From Hyposmocoma kahamanoa (lineage: Eukaryota > Arthropoda > Insecta > Lepidoptera > Cosmopterigidae): a DNA stretch of 64,000 nt. Shown here in pieces: positions 22,690 to 34,180 of this stretch. The DNA is taken from the NCBI RefSeq assembly GCF_003589595.1, contig NW_020653200.1, positions 2,669,955 to 2,733,954 of the forward strand. The letters run 5' to 3'. Below the pieces are notes generated by a model. The model searched no databases and was not told where the DNA came from. It saw nothing but the letters and a program-made list of their open reading frames with translations. The position numbers were made by a program, and so were the translations under genes. Within the stretch, counting starts at the first letter, position 1. Each line of letters begins with the position of its first letter.

Positions 22690-23594
22690 ACTTTTCGTGG
22701 TAGTGACCAACGATAATATCACCTGATACTAATTGCATGTATGCGTTAAGTAAAGAATCATCATGGGCTATGTCTTTCTTGCGGCGTTTTCGTTGTGAAT
22801 TTGAGTTATATTTTATTAATTAATCAACTCGCAATTTATTATCCTAAGTATCGTCTAGCAAAACGTGCAGAACTTGTAACACTTCATTTTTATTAACACG
22901 TGTGGTGATTTGGTGGTTCAATCCTTCAACCACATTGTTTATTCGATGGTATTGATTACAGACGCACCACATTTTCACAAATCTTCTCACATCCAAATTT
23001 GTTGAAAGTATGTGATGAAATTGTCAAAATCACTTCGACAATTTCATCACATTTTTTCATTATTCAATAATTTTTGTTCTCTTAGAATTGTAATTTAATC
23101 TTTTGCATATTCCTAACCTAAACATTTTTTTGTTCCGGAAGATGGGTCAAATTACAACATAAAGAAATTATCCCTTGGTTAATTTTAGATTTTGTTATTT
23201 TGTTAATCCAAGTTTTTTAGTCTTGTGCCACAAACTATTGGTGAAGTGATAATGGCAGCCTTTCACTTCTACCTACATTCATATTTTGTAATGCCTTCAT
23301 AATACTTTATGCATAAGTGACTATTGCTTTTTTAGGCTTCCACTCTGGTATTTATGCTTTGATTAAATAAAAAAGCACTGAATATTCCTTTAGTGAGCGG
23401 TGTGTCATGAATGCGTAGTCTAGTAGTCTGTGGTTACTGCCAATATCACCATGGATAGTTCCTGAGAAAATACCAATAGTTGCTGAAACGGTTTTGGACA
23501 CGACTTAACTTTTCAGTCCATGAAAAAATGGTTTATTTGTGCTTTGAGGGTATCCGCAGTTCCAGAGCAAAACACAAGATTCTTATGTCAACAT
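22690..23594. other. Stretch without recognised genes
   Basis: Contains a perfect hairpin at 23010-23052 (arms of 16 bp, ATGTGATGAAATTGTC and complement, 11-nt loop). No coding sequence recognised. Confidence 0.35.
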
Positions 23595-23989
23595 CTATAT
23601 AATCTGCGAGTAAAAAAGGACGAAATTGGTGAGGCACCCCCACTTTGTTAATATTTGTGGTGTTCGTTTTGCTATATCAGCACATTTATTTCTGTGTCGG
23701 TAAATTGCAGATTTTTGTTTAAATGATGGCACTGGCTTCGTTGTAGCTAAATTTAAACCCTGTAATAGTAATAGTAGCCAATGCTCTTTTAAAAACTCTT
23801 GGCGCTGGTTCTCAGCAAGATGCCGCTTCTTCACAGCCATCATCGTGTAATATTGTGTCAATAATATTTTGTGCAGTATCACGACGACGAGTGTCGGCAT
23901 GGCTTTTGTTTTTAAATATTGAGTGTAAGTCCTATAACAAACATATAATGTAGTAAGATGTGGATTTCGATACCTACTCCACATTAAGT

Positions 23990-24770
23990 AATAATAATAT
24001 AGACCAAGGTGGTCAGCGTGTACTGTATGAATGATCTTTTTTTGTTTTAGGTATGAGTGTAAGTAGCCTTCTCGAAGTCCTCCTGGCTTTGTGGTGGGCA
24101 CACTCTAAACAAGCGCTAACATTATTTCTTTACGAAACGACGCATCGTTGCAACCAATAGGAATCCTTTAACTGACTCGAAGGTTTTCTCGAACCCAAAA
24201 TGACCTATGTCATCATGGGTTATCTTAAGAATCTGCCATCGCATGGCTTTGGATTCAACCTATCGAAGTCCATTATCAGTTTTCCGGTGTACTCTGCCAT
24301 CTTTTAACTCAAAATTGTTAAGAACGTCAACAACTTCGTACGTTTCGTACGGTATATCCTGGTCGAAAGGCTGGGCAGTCGCGAGCCCGTTCTCTGTCTC
24401 GATATCAAGTACCTACGTCTAAAATGTAGTTCGGACGTAGCAGTCTACAGGTGTACAGTCAAACAACATGCGCCATTTTAGAACAAAGCCTGAATTCAAT
24501 TTCGCAATCGAATTCTTTTACTTGGATCCACCAGAGCGCTGTACGTGGTACAAGATGTCGTTTTGTAAGCGTTGTCCTCAAAGCATTGCAGTCGGTGTAG
24601 ATCTTAAAAGGTATTCCCAGGAGATATACGCGAAATCTATGAAGGGAAGCCAACGTTCCGTTTCGTGTGAGTGGAACTTCTATTAATTTAAATAATATAT
24701 CTATTAATTTTTTGTCACGACCATAATGCCCAGAGAGACGATGAATCAATCGAACCGAGACTCAAACAAG
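23990..24770 (-). pseudogene. Ty3/gypsy pol remnant (RNase H to integrase)
   Basis: On the minus strand, 24749-24459 carries the RNase H end of a Ty3/gypsy polyprotein (FRVYLLGIPFKIYTDCNALR, WWIQVKEFDCEIEF). After a break, 24400-24110 gives the integrase zinc-binding region (RWQILRITHDDIGHFGFEKT). From 24101 comes GGLREGYLH and HTVHADHLG, the entrance to the integrase core. Frameshifts and stops separate the segments. The catalytic core, protease, reverse transcriptase and LTRs were not found. The segment 23600-23990 continues open but is not recognisable. A decayed fragment. Confidence 0.7.
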
Positions 24771-25933
24771 TCGTCGGACTTGTTTGATTTCATGTCGATG
24801 AAATTAGATTTTATTGCGTTATACTTATACGGCAAGATTTCACTAAAAGGTGCGTTTTTTGCTTAGCAAGTCTAGTAAAGCTTCTGACTTAAAAATTTCA
24901 ATCTCACCAACTGTAGTTTTACGTAAATTTCAAAAGTAATTGAAGTGATTGAAATGTTGCATACTTTTCCTGAGGTCGACGTTGCTGTAATTTTTACGTG
25001 ATTTACGAAGAAAGGTCAGCGAAAATTAAATTAATAAACAATGATGGGGAAGATTATTTTTTTCCCATAATTTGCAGTCTACCTTTAATAACGTTTAATT
25101 TGACTCCTGAAGCGTATTGCACAATTACAGAAAAAAAATATTCCGACAATATTTCACAAAAAAGGCATACAAAAGACATTAATAGGCTACTACAAATAGT
25201 ATAGAACAACAAGTGCCTTGGAGAATTGGCACCGTCGTGATAAGGTTACAATAGGTAGTACTCATTCCCCATCGCTATTATGTCTGTCGAAATTCTAAAG
25301 AAAGGCCTAATTCAAGATTTTTATCTTTTCTTCTCAGAAGAAAACCTTAATCGGTCAGACCTGTAACTTACAAACATGCGTTTTAATACAGATTTTTTTG
25401 ATTTTCCTTTATATTTTGATGTTCTATGATTTGTTTATGTCCGAACATTTCTTCAGCGGCAGTTGTAGATCATACATTATTATCATTCAGTATAGTAAAT
25501 AATAAATAATACCCATTTACATATTATACGTATGAAATACTTTTATCCTTTTCTTTAGTTCGAAGTTTACAAAATCGCAATTTATTTTTCGTATTATTAT
25601 ATTTATATTTCACAATTATGGACATTGTTCCCTTTAAAATGTATAGGAGCGATACGCAGCGGTGTCTATTATGTATGCTGGGCCTTTTTTTGGCTCACGG
25701 AACTGGTAATAAAAAAATAAAAATGTGATTAAATAAAAAAAAGGCCAAGCTATTAACTTCCGTATTTGTCGAAAAGAGTCAAGGTTATTTTTAATAATAG
25801 ACACTACAATTTTGTGTCCACATCTCACAATAATGGAACATTTAATTAAATTTTTGTATAAAGCTTGTAATTCGCGTTTTTCATCGTATGGTTATGGCTG
25901 ATTTTTTTTTAGTCTGTCTTATTCTACTGCAAA
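24771..25933. other. Stretch without recognised genes
   Basis: AT-rich. No coding sequence or repeat identified. Confidence 0.3.
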
Positions 25934-26219
25934 CATTGACTTACAATTATATGGACGTCGGGTCCGCTCTAAAAAGTGTCCGAACTTATAGGGCGTTAAA
26001 ATCATATACAGAGCGTCATTCACGCTCTATTCTTCGTTTGTTCGACTGACAGCGAAGCAAGCAAAATTAGACAGTACTGCGAAGACATTACAATTTAAAT
26101 TCAACGTTTTAGCTTTTTCATATTCCTTTACATGTCACTACGCTTAAATAGGTTGACTTGGGACATTTTTTTCGTGGTTTTTGTATTAGACCCGTCGTCC
26201 ATTTATTTGTAAGTCAATG
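25934..26219. mobile_element. MITE family D, copy 2 (reverse orientation)
   Basis: A 286-bp element whose sequence is the reverse of 14994-15281, with CATTGACTTACAA ends. It is flanked by a perfect 8-bp duplication ACTGCAAA (25926-25933 and 26220-26227). Confidence 0.9.
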
Positions 26220-27816
26220 ACTGCAAATTATTGTTCTAGATATTCAAACAATTAATTAGGTCTAGTGTTTTGTTACTTATTTCTGTCGATTCTCTAGTAG
26301 GTACATAGATGTTGTCCCTGGTGTGATTTGATGTGATTACTTTCGTATTGTTGATTTATTACTGCGATTGTGTTTTGTCTTTGCTATCTACACGTGTCCC
26401 TTAAACATCGGTATTATTTGTGTTAATTATGCTTTTCTGCTATTTCGAGTGAATGCTAGTGTTCTAGTTCGTTTGCGTTTTATCTTTCCAACGGAGGGAA
26501 TCGGACTAAATGATAACTTAATTTAATTTTTTAAATTTAGTTAGTCATACGCAAGTTTCTCTGTACAATATTTACCTCGGCAATACAGTTGGCTCCAACA
26601 CACTGTCATTGAAAGAAAAGTATTGTCAATTATTATATGTTCGGGTGTACATATCCAAACTGACTGCAGACACGATCTGGTGTCACCCGTATTTTGATCA
26701 AAGAGCTACAGTGCTAGCACACCACAAAGTTTTTGTGTCTTGTTAGGTGGTCCTATTTCACCTGTGTGTACAGCCAAACAATATTTCGGAGGAAATAGAT
26801 TTAATTTCCTTTTACCGTGGCTACGCAGCCTTCCCCCGTGCACTGAAACAGTAACTTTAGTTTATCAATATTACCTTAAGATCATTCAATCATGCAATCA
26901 ACATATTTTTTTGATTATCTATACTTACGTTGCTGTGACACTTAGGTCCAAAGCACTAGAAAAACATTAAAATTAGTTTTTTCTACCGTAGGACCGTAGT
27001 CCTACCTATTTCTATCCTCCGGAGGATCTAACAACATTTGCTGTTTCGTTACGATCCGTGAATGTGTAAGTTAGATGTCTAATAACACTTGAAATTATAT
27101 ACATAGAGAAAGAATGCCACAGAAAGTGCTGGAGGGATTTTTTTTTAATTTAAAAAAAAGGAAATTAACTGCGTCTACTAAATCTGGTAACCTCCATTAA
27201 TGTGAACTTTTGAATAGGTACAAAAAACAGAATTATGCTAGAAATAATTGCATGACAGTCTATTAATGTATAATGAAAAAGGAGTCTAAAAATTATATTT
27301 TAAGCTTTAATTGCCCGTAACGGAGTTACGAGGTTTTCAAATTTTGCGACCGTTGTCATTACCCAATTTTTCAGAATGAAACGTTGCCTGAATTGTGACG
27401 TCTTTAGCAAATTTTGTTTAATACAAATTTTCGTCTACGGTATATTTCGTAAGAGTATCAGTGATGAAAATGAACAAATAAACAATAACAATAACGTACA
27501 CTATCATAGGCGACTTACGCATACTTCTCATAATGACAGTCTAAAAATGAGAGTTGATTCAACGCTGTGCAGATTTTACTGGAATATGCCTCGGAAATTA
27601 TTTATATTTTACAGGAATATCATCGTTACTTATTTCGTCCTTTCTTAAAATAATACGGTATTTCATATTTATGTTCGTATATATCATAGTGCTCATTAAA
27701 GGTTTAGGATGTTGGAGCAGAATGCTACTACGTGAAGAGAGACACCAGGATAAATAATAATTAGATACTGTATATTTCTGTGTGCATACATAGGTTGACG
27801 CGACAAAAGTAAAAAC
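26220..27816. other. Stretch without recognised genes
   Basis: No coding sequence recognised. Short ORFs here have no family resemblance. Confidence 0.3.
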
Positions 27817-27878
27817 ATAGCATGACTACGCATGATAGTCGCGATACGCGCGATAAAATTGAATAAGCGCGCGCTATT
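27817..27878 (-). repeat. Outer repeat arm, inverted
   Basis: Its reverse complement (TAGCGCGCGCTTATT, then CGACTATCATGCGTAG) matches 29024-29092, and partly 28945-29003, on the plus strand. It thus forms an inverted arm to the left of the LINE remnant. Confidence 0.75.
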
Positions 27879-27879
27879 C

Positions 27880-28915
27880 AAATTCAAATTCAAATTCATT
27901 TATTTAATATCAGATAACAAAGTCCATAATTATACTAATACACAGAATTACATCACATTACTAATAATATTACATTCATTATATTTGAAGTTACACTAAT
28001 GAAATTTTAAATAATGTCCAAATATGTAAAATTAATTCAAGTACTTAATCAAAATTTTATTTTTGATTAAGTACTTGAATGAAATTTAAAAAAAATTAAA
28101 TTTTTAAATTAAATTAAATTACAATGAACAACATTCAAGGTACTTAATAGTGGTACATTTTGTTTAAGTGTACCACACAACAGTGGTTTACGTCATCAAG
28201 CCTGCCAGCTATCATGGTCAAGATGCTGTTGGCGCTGGCCCGCATCCTGCGCACCATGGAAGTGCATCGCCTGCGCATTGTTGCGTGGAAACAATCTACT
28301 CGCGCCTCTGCGATCATCTCTGAAACGCTACAGTACCTGGGCAGCCCCAGCAGCACCCTGAAGGAGTCATTGAATTGTACAAGCAGAGCACCGAACTGCC
28401 TTTGTATAATCCGTCCACAATCCGCTTGCATACAAAGATGTACAGAAGGCTCTAAATAGCGTTACCTTTCCTTCAAATGAAGTTAAGGCTCTTACTGATA
28501 GCGCCCTGCGTTCACGCTCAATATCTTCATCATCTCTAAGATCAGAGGTCACCAGATGCCCTAGGTACTTAAATCTGGTAACTACCTCAAGAGTAGTCCC
28601 ATTTAAATTAATATTTGGAACATCCAGAGTAGGTTTCCTCCAGACCCTGAAAACCATGCACCGGTTCTTCTTGCGTTATACTTCAGTCCGTGTTCAACAG
28701 CATACCTTTCATAAATACTGATCAATTTCTCAAGTCCACAGACGCAGGCACTCATCAGCACCATGTCGTCCGCGTAGCTAATATTGTTAACATATATTCC
28801 GTCAATATGACAGCCGACATGTGTGCTGCTGAGCTCCTCTATCAGTGTGTTTAGGTATAAGTTGAATAGCTTCGGTGAGGTCAGTCCTCTCTGTCTTACC
28901 CCACACTGCAAAAAC
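27880..28915 (-). pseudogene. Non-LTR retrotransposon remnant, same family as the 34-37 kb LINE
   Basis: Minus-strand segments 28911-28603, 28657-28367 and 28431-28144 read CGVRQRGLTSPKLFNLYLN, NNISYADDMVLMSA, FKYLGHLVTSDLRDDEDIE and LLGLPRYCSVSEMIAEARVD. They align block by block with the end of the intact reverse transcriptase at 34843-37671, but in shifting frames. Everything upstream of the YADD region is missing. The 3' UTR runs from 28143 to a tail of TTTGAA repeats (27880-27897 on the plus strand), unlike the TTA tail of the intact element. A perfect 20-bp hairpin (28035-28080) lies in this UTR. A 5'-truncated dead copy. Confidence 0.75.
28035..28080. repeat. Perfect 20-bp stem hairpin, 6-nt loop
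   Basis: ATTCAAGTACTTAATCAAAA pairs fully with TTTTGATTAAGTACTTGAAT around TTTTAT. Confidence 0.9.
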
Positions 28916-29025
28916 TATTGGCTGTCTCAATCAGATCAAATTTAGATAGTCAATTTCAAACTTATCGCGCGCATCGCGACTATCATGCGTAGCCATGCTA
29001 CGAGGGCTGGTTGAGACAGCCAATA
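28916..29025. repeat. Small foldback element
   Basis: 110 bp bounded by TATTGGCTGTCTCAATCAG and its complement (18 of 19 match). It starts where recognisable LINE sequence stops and contains one of the CGACTATCATGCGTAG repeats. Confidence 0.6.
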
Positions 29026-29092
29026 GCGCGCGCTTATTATAATTTTGTCACACGGGTCGTGACTATCATGCGTAGCCATGCTACGGGGAATG
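29024..29092 (+). repeat. Outer repeat arm, direct
   Basis: TAGCGCGCGCTTATTATAAT, then CGTGACTATCATGCGTAG. Partner of the inverted arm at 27817-27878. Confidence 0.75.
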
Positions 29093-30039
29093 GTGTGTGT
29101 GCGACATAAATCGCGATATATTGCTATTCTCGCTTATAAATCTCGCGCTTTACGTCGTACACGCGTAAGTCGCGCCCTGTTGCGCTAGGCCTGCTGTATA
29201 CACGAGACAAGAGCGAATACAATTTGTTTTATTTTTCGTATGAGAACATAACATCATCTTCAAATTCAAATCATGACGATCTATAGGCCAGCTCAACTAA
29301 CTTTTATGATGTGCATAATAAACTATTTAGATTTCGACATTAGGATCCTCATTAACATTAGATTTGGAATTTTCTTTATGATATTTGCTGAGATACTTTT
29401 TTCAATTCTTATGAAGCGCATTTATTATACTCTTACACCCCAAATTATTCTTTTTGTGGTATTTTTTATTTGATCATTCGTTACGGATTTATGTTTTTAC
29501 GAAAGTACTAATATATGAAAATAATGTATGTTAATTGTTCAGTGCTCCGTACCCATGGAAATGACTAAAATTTTATATATTATACAATTTTGAATTCAGA
29601 TTGACGTTTTCTATTTTATTCTTTTCATCACCAATGCTTACGTTGATGGCAAGGTAAGCACTGCTTACAATGAAAAATTAAAGAGAAAAGTATTAGGGCT
29701 TAGTAGGATCTTAGTGGAACGGCAAGTGTTGTTAGATGGGGTGAACTTTTTGTTGAAAACGGTTTGACGGCATTTTGAGGGGGTGATAGTGGATCTTCAA
29801 ACAACGTGCCAAAGAACAATGGGAAAATCATAGTTAAAAAAATCGTTAGCGTCTTCAAATGTCTTAATTACAAGTTTGAATAAAATACAGTCATTGGGTT
29901 TTTCAAATTATTATAGCGGCCTATCTAAGTCTGGAAATAAAATCATATTTAAAAGAAACTAATGACTAATCAGTATGTAACCGGACTGCTATCGACACCG
30001 AATATAATTTTATTCAGTTACGTAACAATAACCCAAGTA
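29093..30039. other. Stretch without recognised genes
   Basis: Bases 29100-29220 are CpG-rich (GTCGTACACGCGTAAGTCGC) and may belong to the flanking repeat. The rest is AT-rich with no recognised content. Confidence 0.3.
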
Positions 30040-30190
30040 ACTGGATTATCTTTGATTCCTGACTTCTCAGAATAGTAAAACCAAAACAAAATTTGTTCAA
30101 GAATTTCAACTTTGTGTTTTCACTCTTTATTTTCATAAAAAGACGCATACAAATCATGTCAACAAAAGTTTGTATTGGAGTTTGCGATTG
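30040..30190 (-). repeat. Dispersed repeat C, copy 2
   Basis: The reverse complement matches 10187-10346 (TTTTGTTGACATGATTTGTA, ACTATTCTGAGAAGTCAGGA) with scattered differences. Confidence 0.6.
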
Positions 30191-30270
30191 TCCTTTCTGC
30201 ACCGACCACGGATAGTATTTATTTGGTCTGTGGCACCGACGAAGTGGTCGGTATAATCACATTATAAGTT

Positions 30271-30486
30271 AGGATGACTCCCGTGCCTACACGGAATCGC
30301 AATAAGCTGTTCAGAAAAAGCTTTATGTCCATGCAATAAGAGCACCAAAGATGTTGTTCGTTTCGCGTCGGCGTTCCGAGCGGAAGTGAAAATCGCTATT
30401 AATCGTTTTCTCTTTTATTTCATGGACATACAACCTTTTCTGACTAGCTCAATGCGATTGTGCGTAAATAAGCATGGTGACTCCCT
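30271..30486. mobile_element. MITE family E, copy 1
   Basis: The left end AGGATGACTCCC...ACACGGAATCGCAATAAGC is paired, imperfectly, with a right end that reads AGGGAGTCACCATGCTTATT on the minus strand. The flanks TATAAGTT and TATAAGAC suggest an 8-bp duplication with two differences. Related to 54560-54675. Confidence 0.5.
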
Positions 30487-30488
30487 TA

Positions 30489-30681
30489 TAAGACAAGTAT
30501 GGTAACTCGTCGCGTACAGACTGCGCGCTGTATATGGTACACATTCGCATAATATTGAAAGACGCGTGAGACAACCAGCGCTATGCATCGCGAGATTATG
30601 CGAACGTATGCGTCCGTAAACGGCGCACACACGTATACAAGCCGCGCTGGTAATTTGTATGGAGTAACCAGACTTGTCTTA
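30489..30681. mobile_element. Small inverted-repeat element
   Basis: Begins TAAGACAAGTATGGTAACTC and ends with GAGTAACCAGACTTGTCTTA, whose complement matches the start (18 of 20). The interior is CpG-rich. It directly abuts the preceding MITE. Confidence 0.5.
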
Positions 30682-30689
30682 TTGTACGA

Positions 30690-32097
30690 TGGATGATTGT
30701 TGTTTTAATTCCAAGGGTTGAGCACATCGCGACCTCTTAGAAATGTCGTTTCAACACCAATAGTTATTTATCAATTTTATTCATATAAGATGCGTTCATT
30801 AGTGATAGGTACACCTTCAATTGTATATATTACCATAACTTAGTAGGATAACAACTTAGTACGATGATTTGCTATTTGCTATGAAAAACTGTTTTCGATA
30901 AGTAGCTTTGAGATCGCCGGTTACACCCCTCTTTGTAATGTAAAAACAATGTCTCGATTTATTGTTTATAATATAACGTGACCCACTTAGTAACTTTCGT
31001 ACCTTTTTAAAAACAAGATGAAGGTAAATTCCGTATGAAACTTATAAAACAACTTTTTAGATTGTTTACTGTAAAATATAGATGTAAATCCAACAAATGC
31101 AGGTGATTGATATTCTTGCAACTAAGAATTGCGTGATGCATGTTATAGAGTCGGTATAAAAATATCGTCGCAAACATGATGGCTAATTTGTTTTTGAAGT
31201 AAGCGACGAACATAATTGTGCAAGTTCATTTGAATTAGGTTATTGTACGACCTTTGTACAATGATCTAATTCAACTTTTCACAATTCAACGCTTACTTCT
31301 TTTAGCTGTCGTGTTGCTGTTCGAAATTGTATTTTAATTTGCGTTTTACAATACAGTTTACAAGTTAATAACAAGGTCCTACTTCATTAGTGGTAAAGAC
31401 GACTTTATATTTTCTATAAAACTTTATAGTTATTTTCTATATATGTATATGTACTTACATGTGAGGAAGCACTTTGACCTTCAGACTGTTATAAGGAAAA
31501 CGGAATCAAGGATGTGCTTTGCTATAGTTACTTTTTAGAATTTATAAATAATACTTATTCTAATAGTAGTAACAACTTTGATATGCAATTAGTTACTTTT
31601 TTGAAGTAAAAAAACCAAAAAAAGACTATACTTACACTGGACACACACGCTGATGCTTTGCACTGTAAGCCAATTATAACGTAATACATTATTTGCCCTA
31701 CTCGATTGCGCTTAAACATTTCAATTGCTAAAATAATTGTATATCACAAAATATCACGTATACGATTATCGATACAATTTAAAATTCAAAAGTTACACTG
31801 CATCCTTGCTGGCAAACATTTGCCGAGCGACTACAAATATGGGTTATAAGTACATATTTAAAATGATAATCTTTTATTTAACTTTTTTCGAACGTTACTA
31901 TTGGCCTGACATTTGTGCGTGTCGATCCATTCAATTAGTTTCATTGAAAATTATGATTTTTTTTATTATACCAAGTTACGGGACGAACAAGTCGTGCACC
32001 ATAACCGAAGTACCACTCAGAGCTTTAAATCGCAAAGATCTTAAGAGCATTGCCACTGCGCTTCACGCGTTGAGATAAGTTGACAAATCCCATGTGC
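30690..32097. other. Stretch without recognised genes
   Basis: AT-rich. It has a short hairpin at about 31232-31271 (GAATTAG...TTGTAC / GTACAA...CTAATTC). A 113-codon plus-strand ORF at 31737-32078 has no family features and is probably chance. Confidence 0.3.
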
Positions 32098-32211
32098 GTG
32101 TAAACCAGGGGTTCCCAAACTTATTTTATCTACTGCCCACTTTGAGAATAAATTATTTTTTAGCGCCCCCATTTTTCACCAACTTAAAAACCACTATAAC
32201 TTCAAATTAAA

Positions 32212-33323
32212 TTAATTATTGTTAGCTATAACACTAAAACCACGTTCACAAAAATATGACGATGGGAATGCTATCAAGAATCGTTTAACGATTGACCACA
32301 ATGCAGGGTACAATTGCGGGATCGGTTTTTGTAGCCAAAATACTTGGTAGCCATTTTTGAACTTGATTTTTATATCTTCGTTCGTTGTCAATTCTATAAG
32401 TTCTTCTTCCAGCTGAGGTGATATTGCTGTGTTGACATTTGAAAACGGATCCAACACCCAGTCTGGTATTTCCTAGTTCAAAATGTCCTGGTATCGTTCG
32501 GTGAAGTCAATGTGGAGGTTTTCCAAATGTTGGCAGTAGGCAAACAAGGCGTCGTTACTGCAGGATACTGATAAATTCGGAAAATTGTGAAACTCACATC
32601 TGCCCATTTTTTTTTGTGTAGAAGCAGTTTGGCTGCGAAAGCAACAATGACATTTTTTGTTTTAATTAAATTTAGTTCATCGCCTTGCAGTTGGAGATTC
32701 ATGTCATTGAACAATTTATACAGGTCTGTCATGTAAGCTATATTATTCTTTGATGTAATGAGCTTGTTGCGCAATTCTGTATCTTTCATTTCCAAGAACT
32801 CTATCACAGAGGCAAACAGGTTGTAAAATCGAGTCAGACAATTGCCTCTTGATAGCCAACGAACTTCAGTATGAAACAACAAACGATTGAAATCTTCGTC
32901 CTTAGTAACACAAAGCTGATGAAATAGTCTATCATTCGAAGAGCTGTTACGGATTTTAATGCCTTCTTTGATGACATATTGTAGTGATTTAAATAGTCGT
33001 TCACTTAAATTTCTAGCAACCAAATGTTGTCTATGAATAACGCAATGTACAGCAAGGACGCTTTGAAGACTTTATGCATTATAATACTTATATATAAGTA
33101 TTATAATAGTAGTAATAATTATTGTATCGGTCTCTAAACTTCTAGCAAACAATAGTTCTTCACATATTTTCTCATCTTTAATAAACCTCGCGTAAGACAG
33201 CAACAATGCTTCATTACTTGGTAAAATGGACTCATCGAGCTGAATTGAGAATTGACTAGTCCTCAGATGATTGCACAATGATTCTTCAATGTTTTCAGCC
33301 ATTTCATCAATTCGTCTTTGCAC
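32212..33323 (-). pseudogene. hAT transposase pseudogene (ZBED5/SCAND3-like)
   Basis: The N-terminal piece (33323-33110) reads RRIDEMAENIEESLCNHLRT, QFSIQLDESILPSNEALLLS and LLFARSLETDT. The middle piece (about 33060-32478) reads LAVHCVIHRQHLVARNLSER, LFHTEVRWLSRGNCLTRFYN and LYKLFNDMNLQLQGDELNLI. The C-terminal dimerisation piece (32457-32212) ends AFPSSYFCERGFSVI. The BED finger is absent. Between the first two pieces some 40-50 codons are missing, including the DGA block with the second catalytic Asp; a 30-bp palindrome sits there instead. A further break lies near 32470. Many such ZBED genes are domesticated in animals, but this copy is clearly broken and still has its terminal repeats. 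Confidence 0.8.
33078..33107. repeat. Perfect 30-bp palindrome
   Basis: ATTATAATACTTATA followed immediately by its reverse complement, at the deletion junction inside the hAT transposase. Confidence 0.9.
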
Positions 33324-33415
33324 AGAATTATTTACTTTATTCTGGGTCTCTTACCCCCCCATTTAGGCCTGCAGCGCCCACAAGGGGGCGTTATCGCCCA
33401 CTTTGGGAAAGGCTG

Positions 33416-33940
33416 CTGTATTACACTTACCCTTCCTAACCGGAACGCGTAATGTTCCCATTACTGCTAGGCGGCAGAAATAGATATGGTGGCAGTACTG
33501 CTCTGGACCAACTCTTTCACAAGGAGCTCTACTGTTATTAAAATAATGAATATAGTGGGTACTTAGTATTGTAATTCATGTTCCGATCAATTTTGTTTGT
33601 CAGTTCTGTCTGTACTATAAAATGACGTACCTGAGATGTGCAAATGCGACCGACACACTAAAACAAAACGCGCATCGTTAATTGTTAATCGATTCAAATT
33701 GAAAATTTTCTCAACTGAGACGATTTGCAGGAGAAACTCTGTTATTTGTAATTAAAGTTTTATTAACAGATAATCTCAGCAGATTTAAAGATAAGAAATT
33801 TATTTTACACCAAAAATAAAATAACCATGCGAGCAACCATGAAACAACGTTCACAATCATAAGTCAGACATAGATACATGTATAAATAATTTATCATTGT
33901 AATATTATCTTCAGACAACATAAACGTAGATTACTAACTA
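33416..33940. other. Stretch without recognised genes
   Basis: AT-rich spacer between the hAT element and the next repeats. Confidence 0.3.
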
Positions 33941-34130
33941 CTTTTACTCTTCATCATTATTTCAACCTAAAGACGTCCATTGTCGGACATAGGCCGACAA
34001 AGATCTCCACAACAACGGTCTTGCGCTGCTTACCTCAAGCGGATTCACGAAACTTTTACTAGGATATCAGTCCTCCTTGTGAGTGGTCTGCCCTCGCATT
34101 CTCGTCGGTTACTCATAGTCCAGGGAAATG
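33941..34130. repeat. Lepidopteran-type dispersed repeat ('GACATAGGCC')
   Basis: Has AAAGACGTCCATTGTCGGAC, ATAGGCC and a following ATCTCCACAAC block, known to me from many lepidopteran sequences, probably a LINE 3' fragment. A related piece lies at 42791-42962. Confidence 0.55.
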
Positions 34131-34180
34131 TTTAACACTAAGTAATTGTAGTGATATGCTGACACTGTTATTCCTATTAA

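Larger units (their letters stand above)
32106..33415 (-). mobile_element. hAT element (ZBED5-like), internally deleted
   Basis: The ends are CAGGGGTTCCCAAACTT (left) and, on the minus strand, CAGCCTTTCCCAAAGTGG (right), both continuing to a GCGCCCCC / ACGCCCCC block. This is the usual hAT terminal arrangement. No clean 8-bp duplication was found (GTGTAAAC on the left, CTGTATTA on the right). It carries one decayed transposase gene. Confidence 0.75.

Noticed and set aside
23600..23990. Continuation of the Ty3/gypsy integrase
   Set aside because: The frame is open, but the sequence after HADHLG does not resemble an integrase core.
31737..32078. 113-codon ORF as a gene
   Set aside because: No domain, no splice context and AT-rich codons; it ends just before the hAT terminal repeat.
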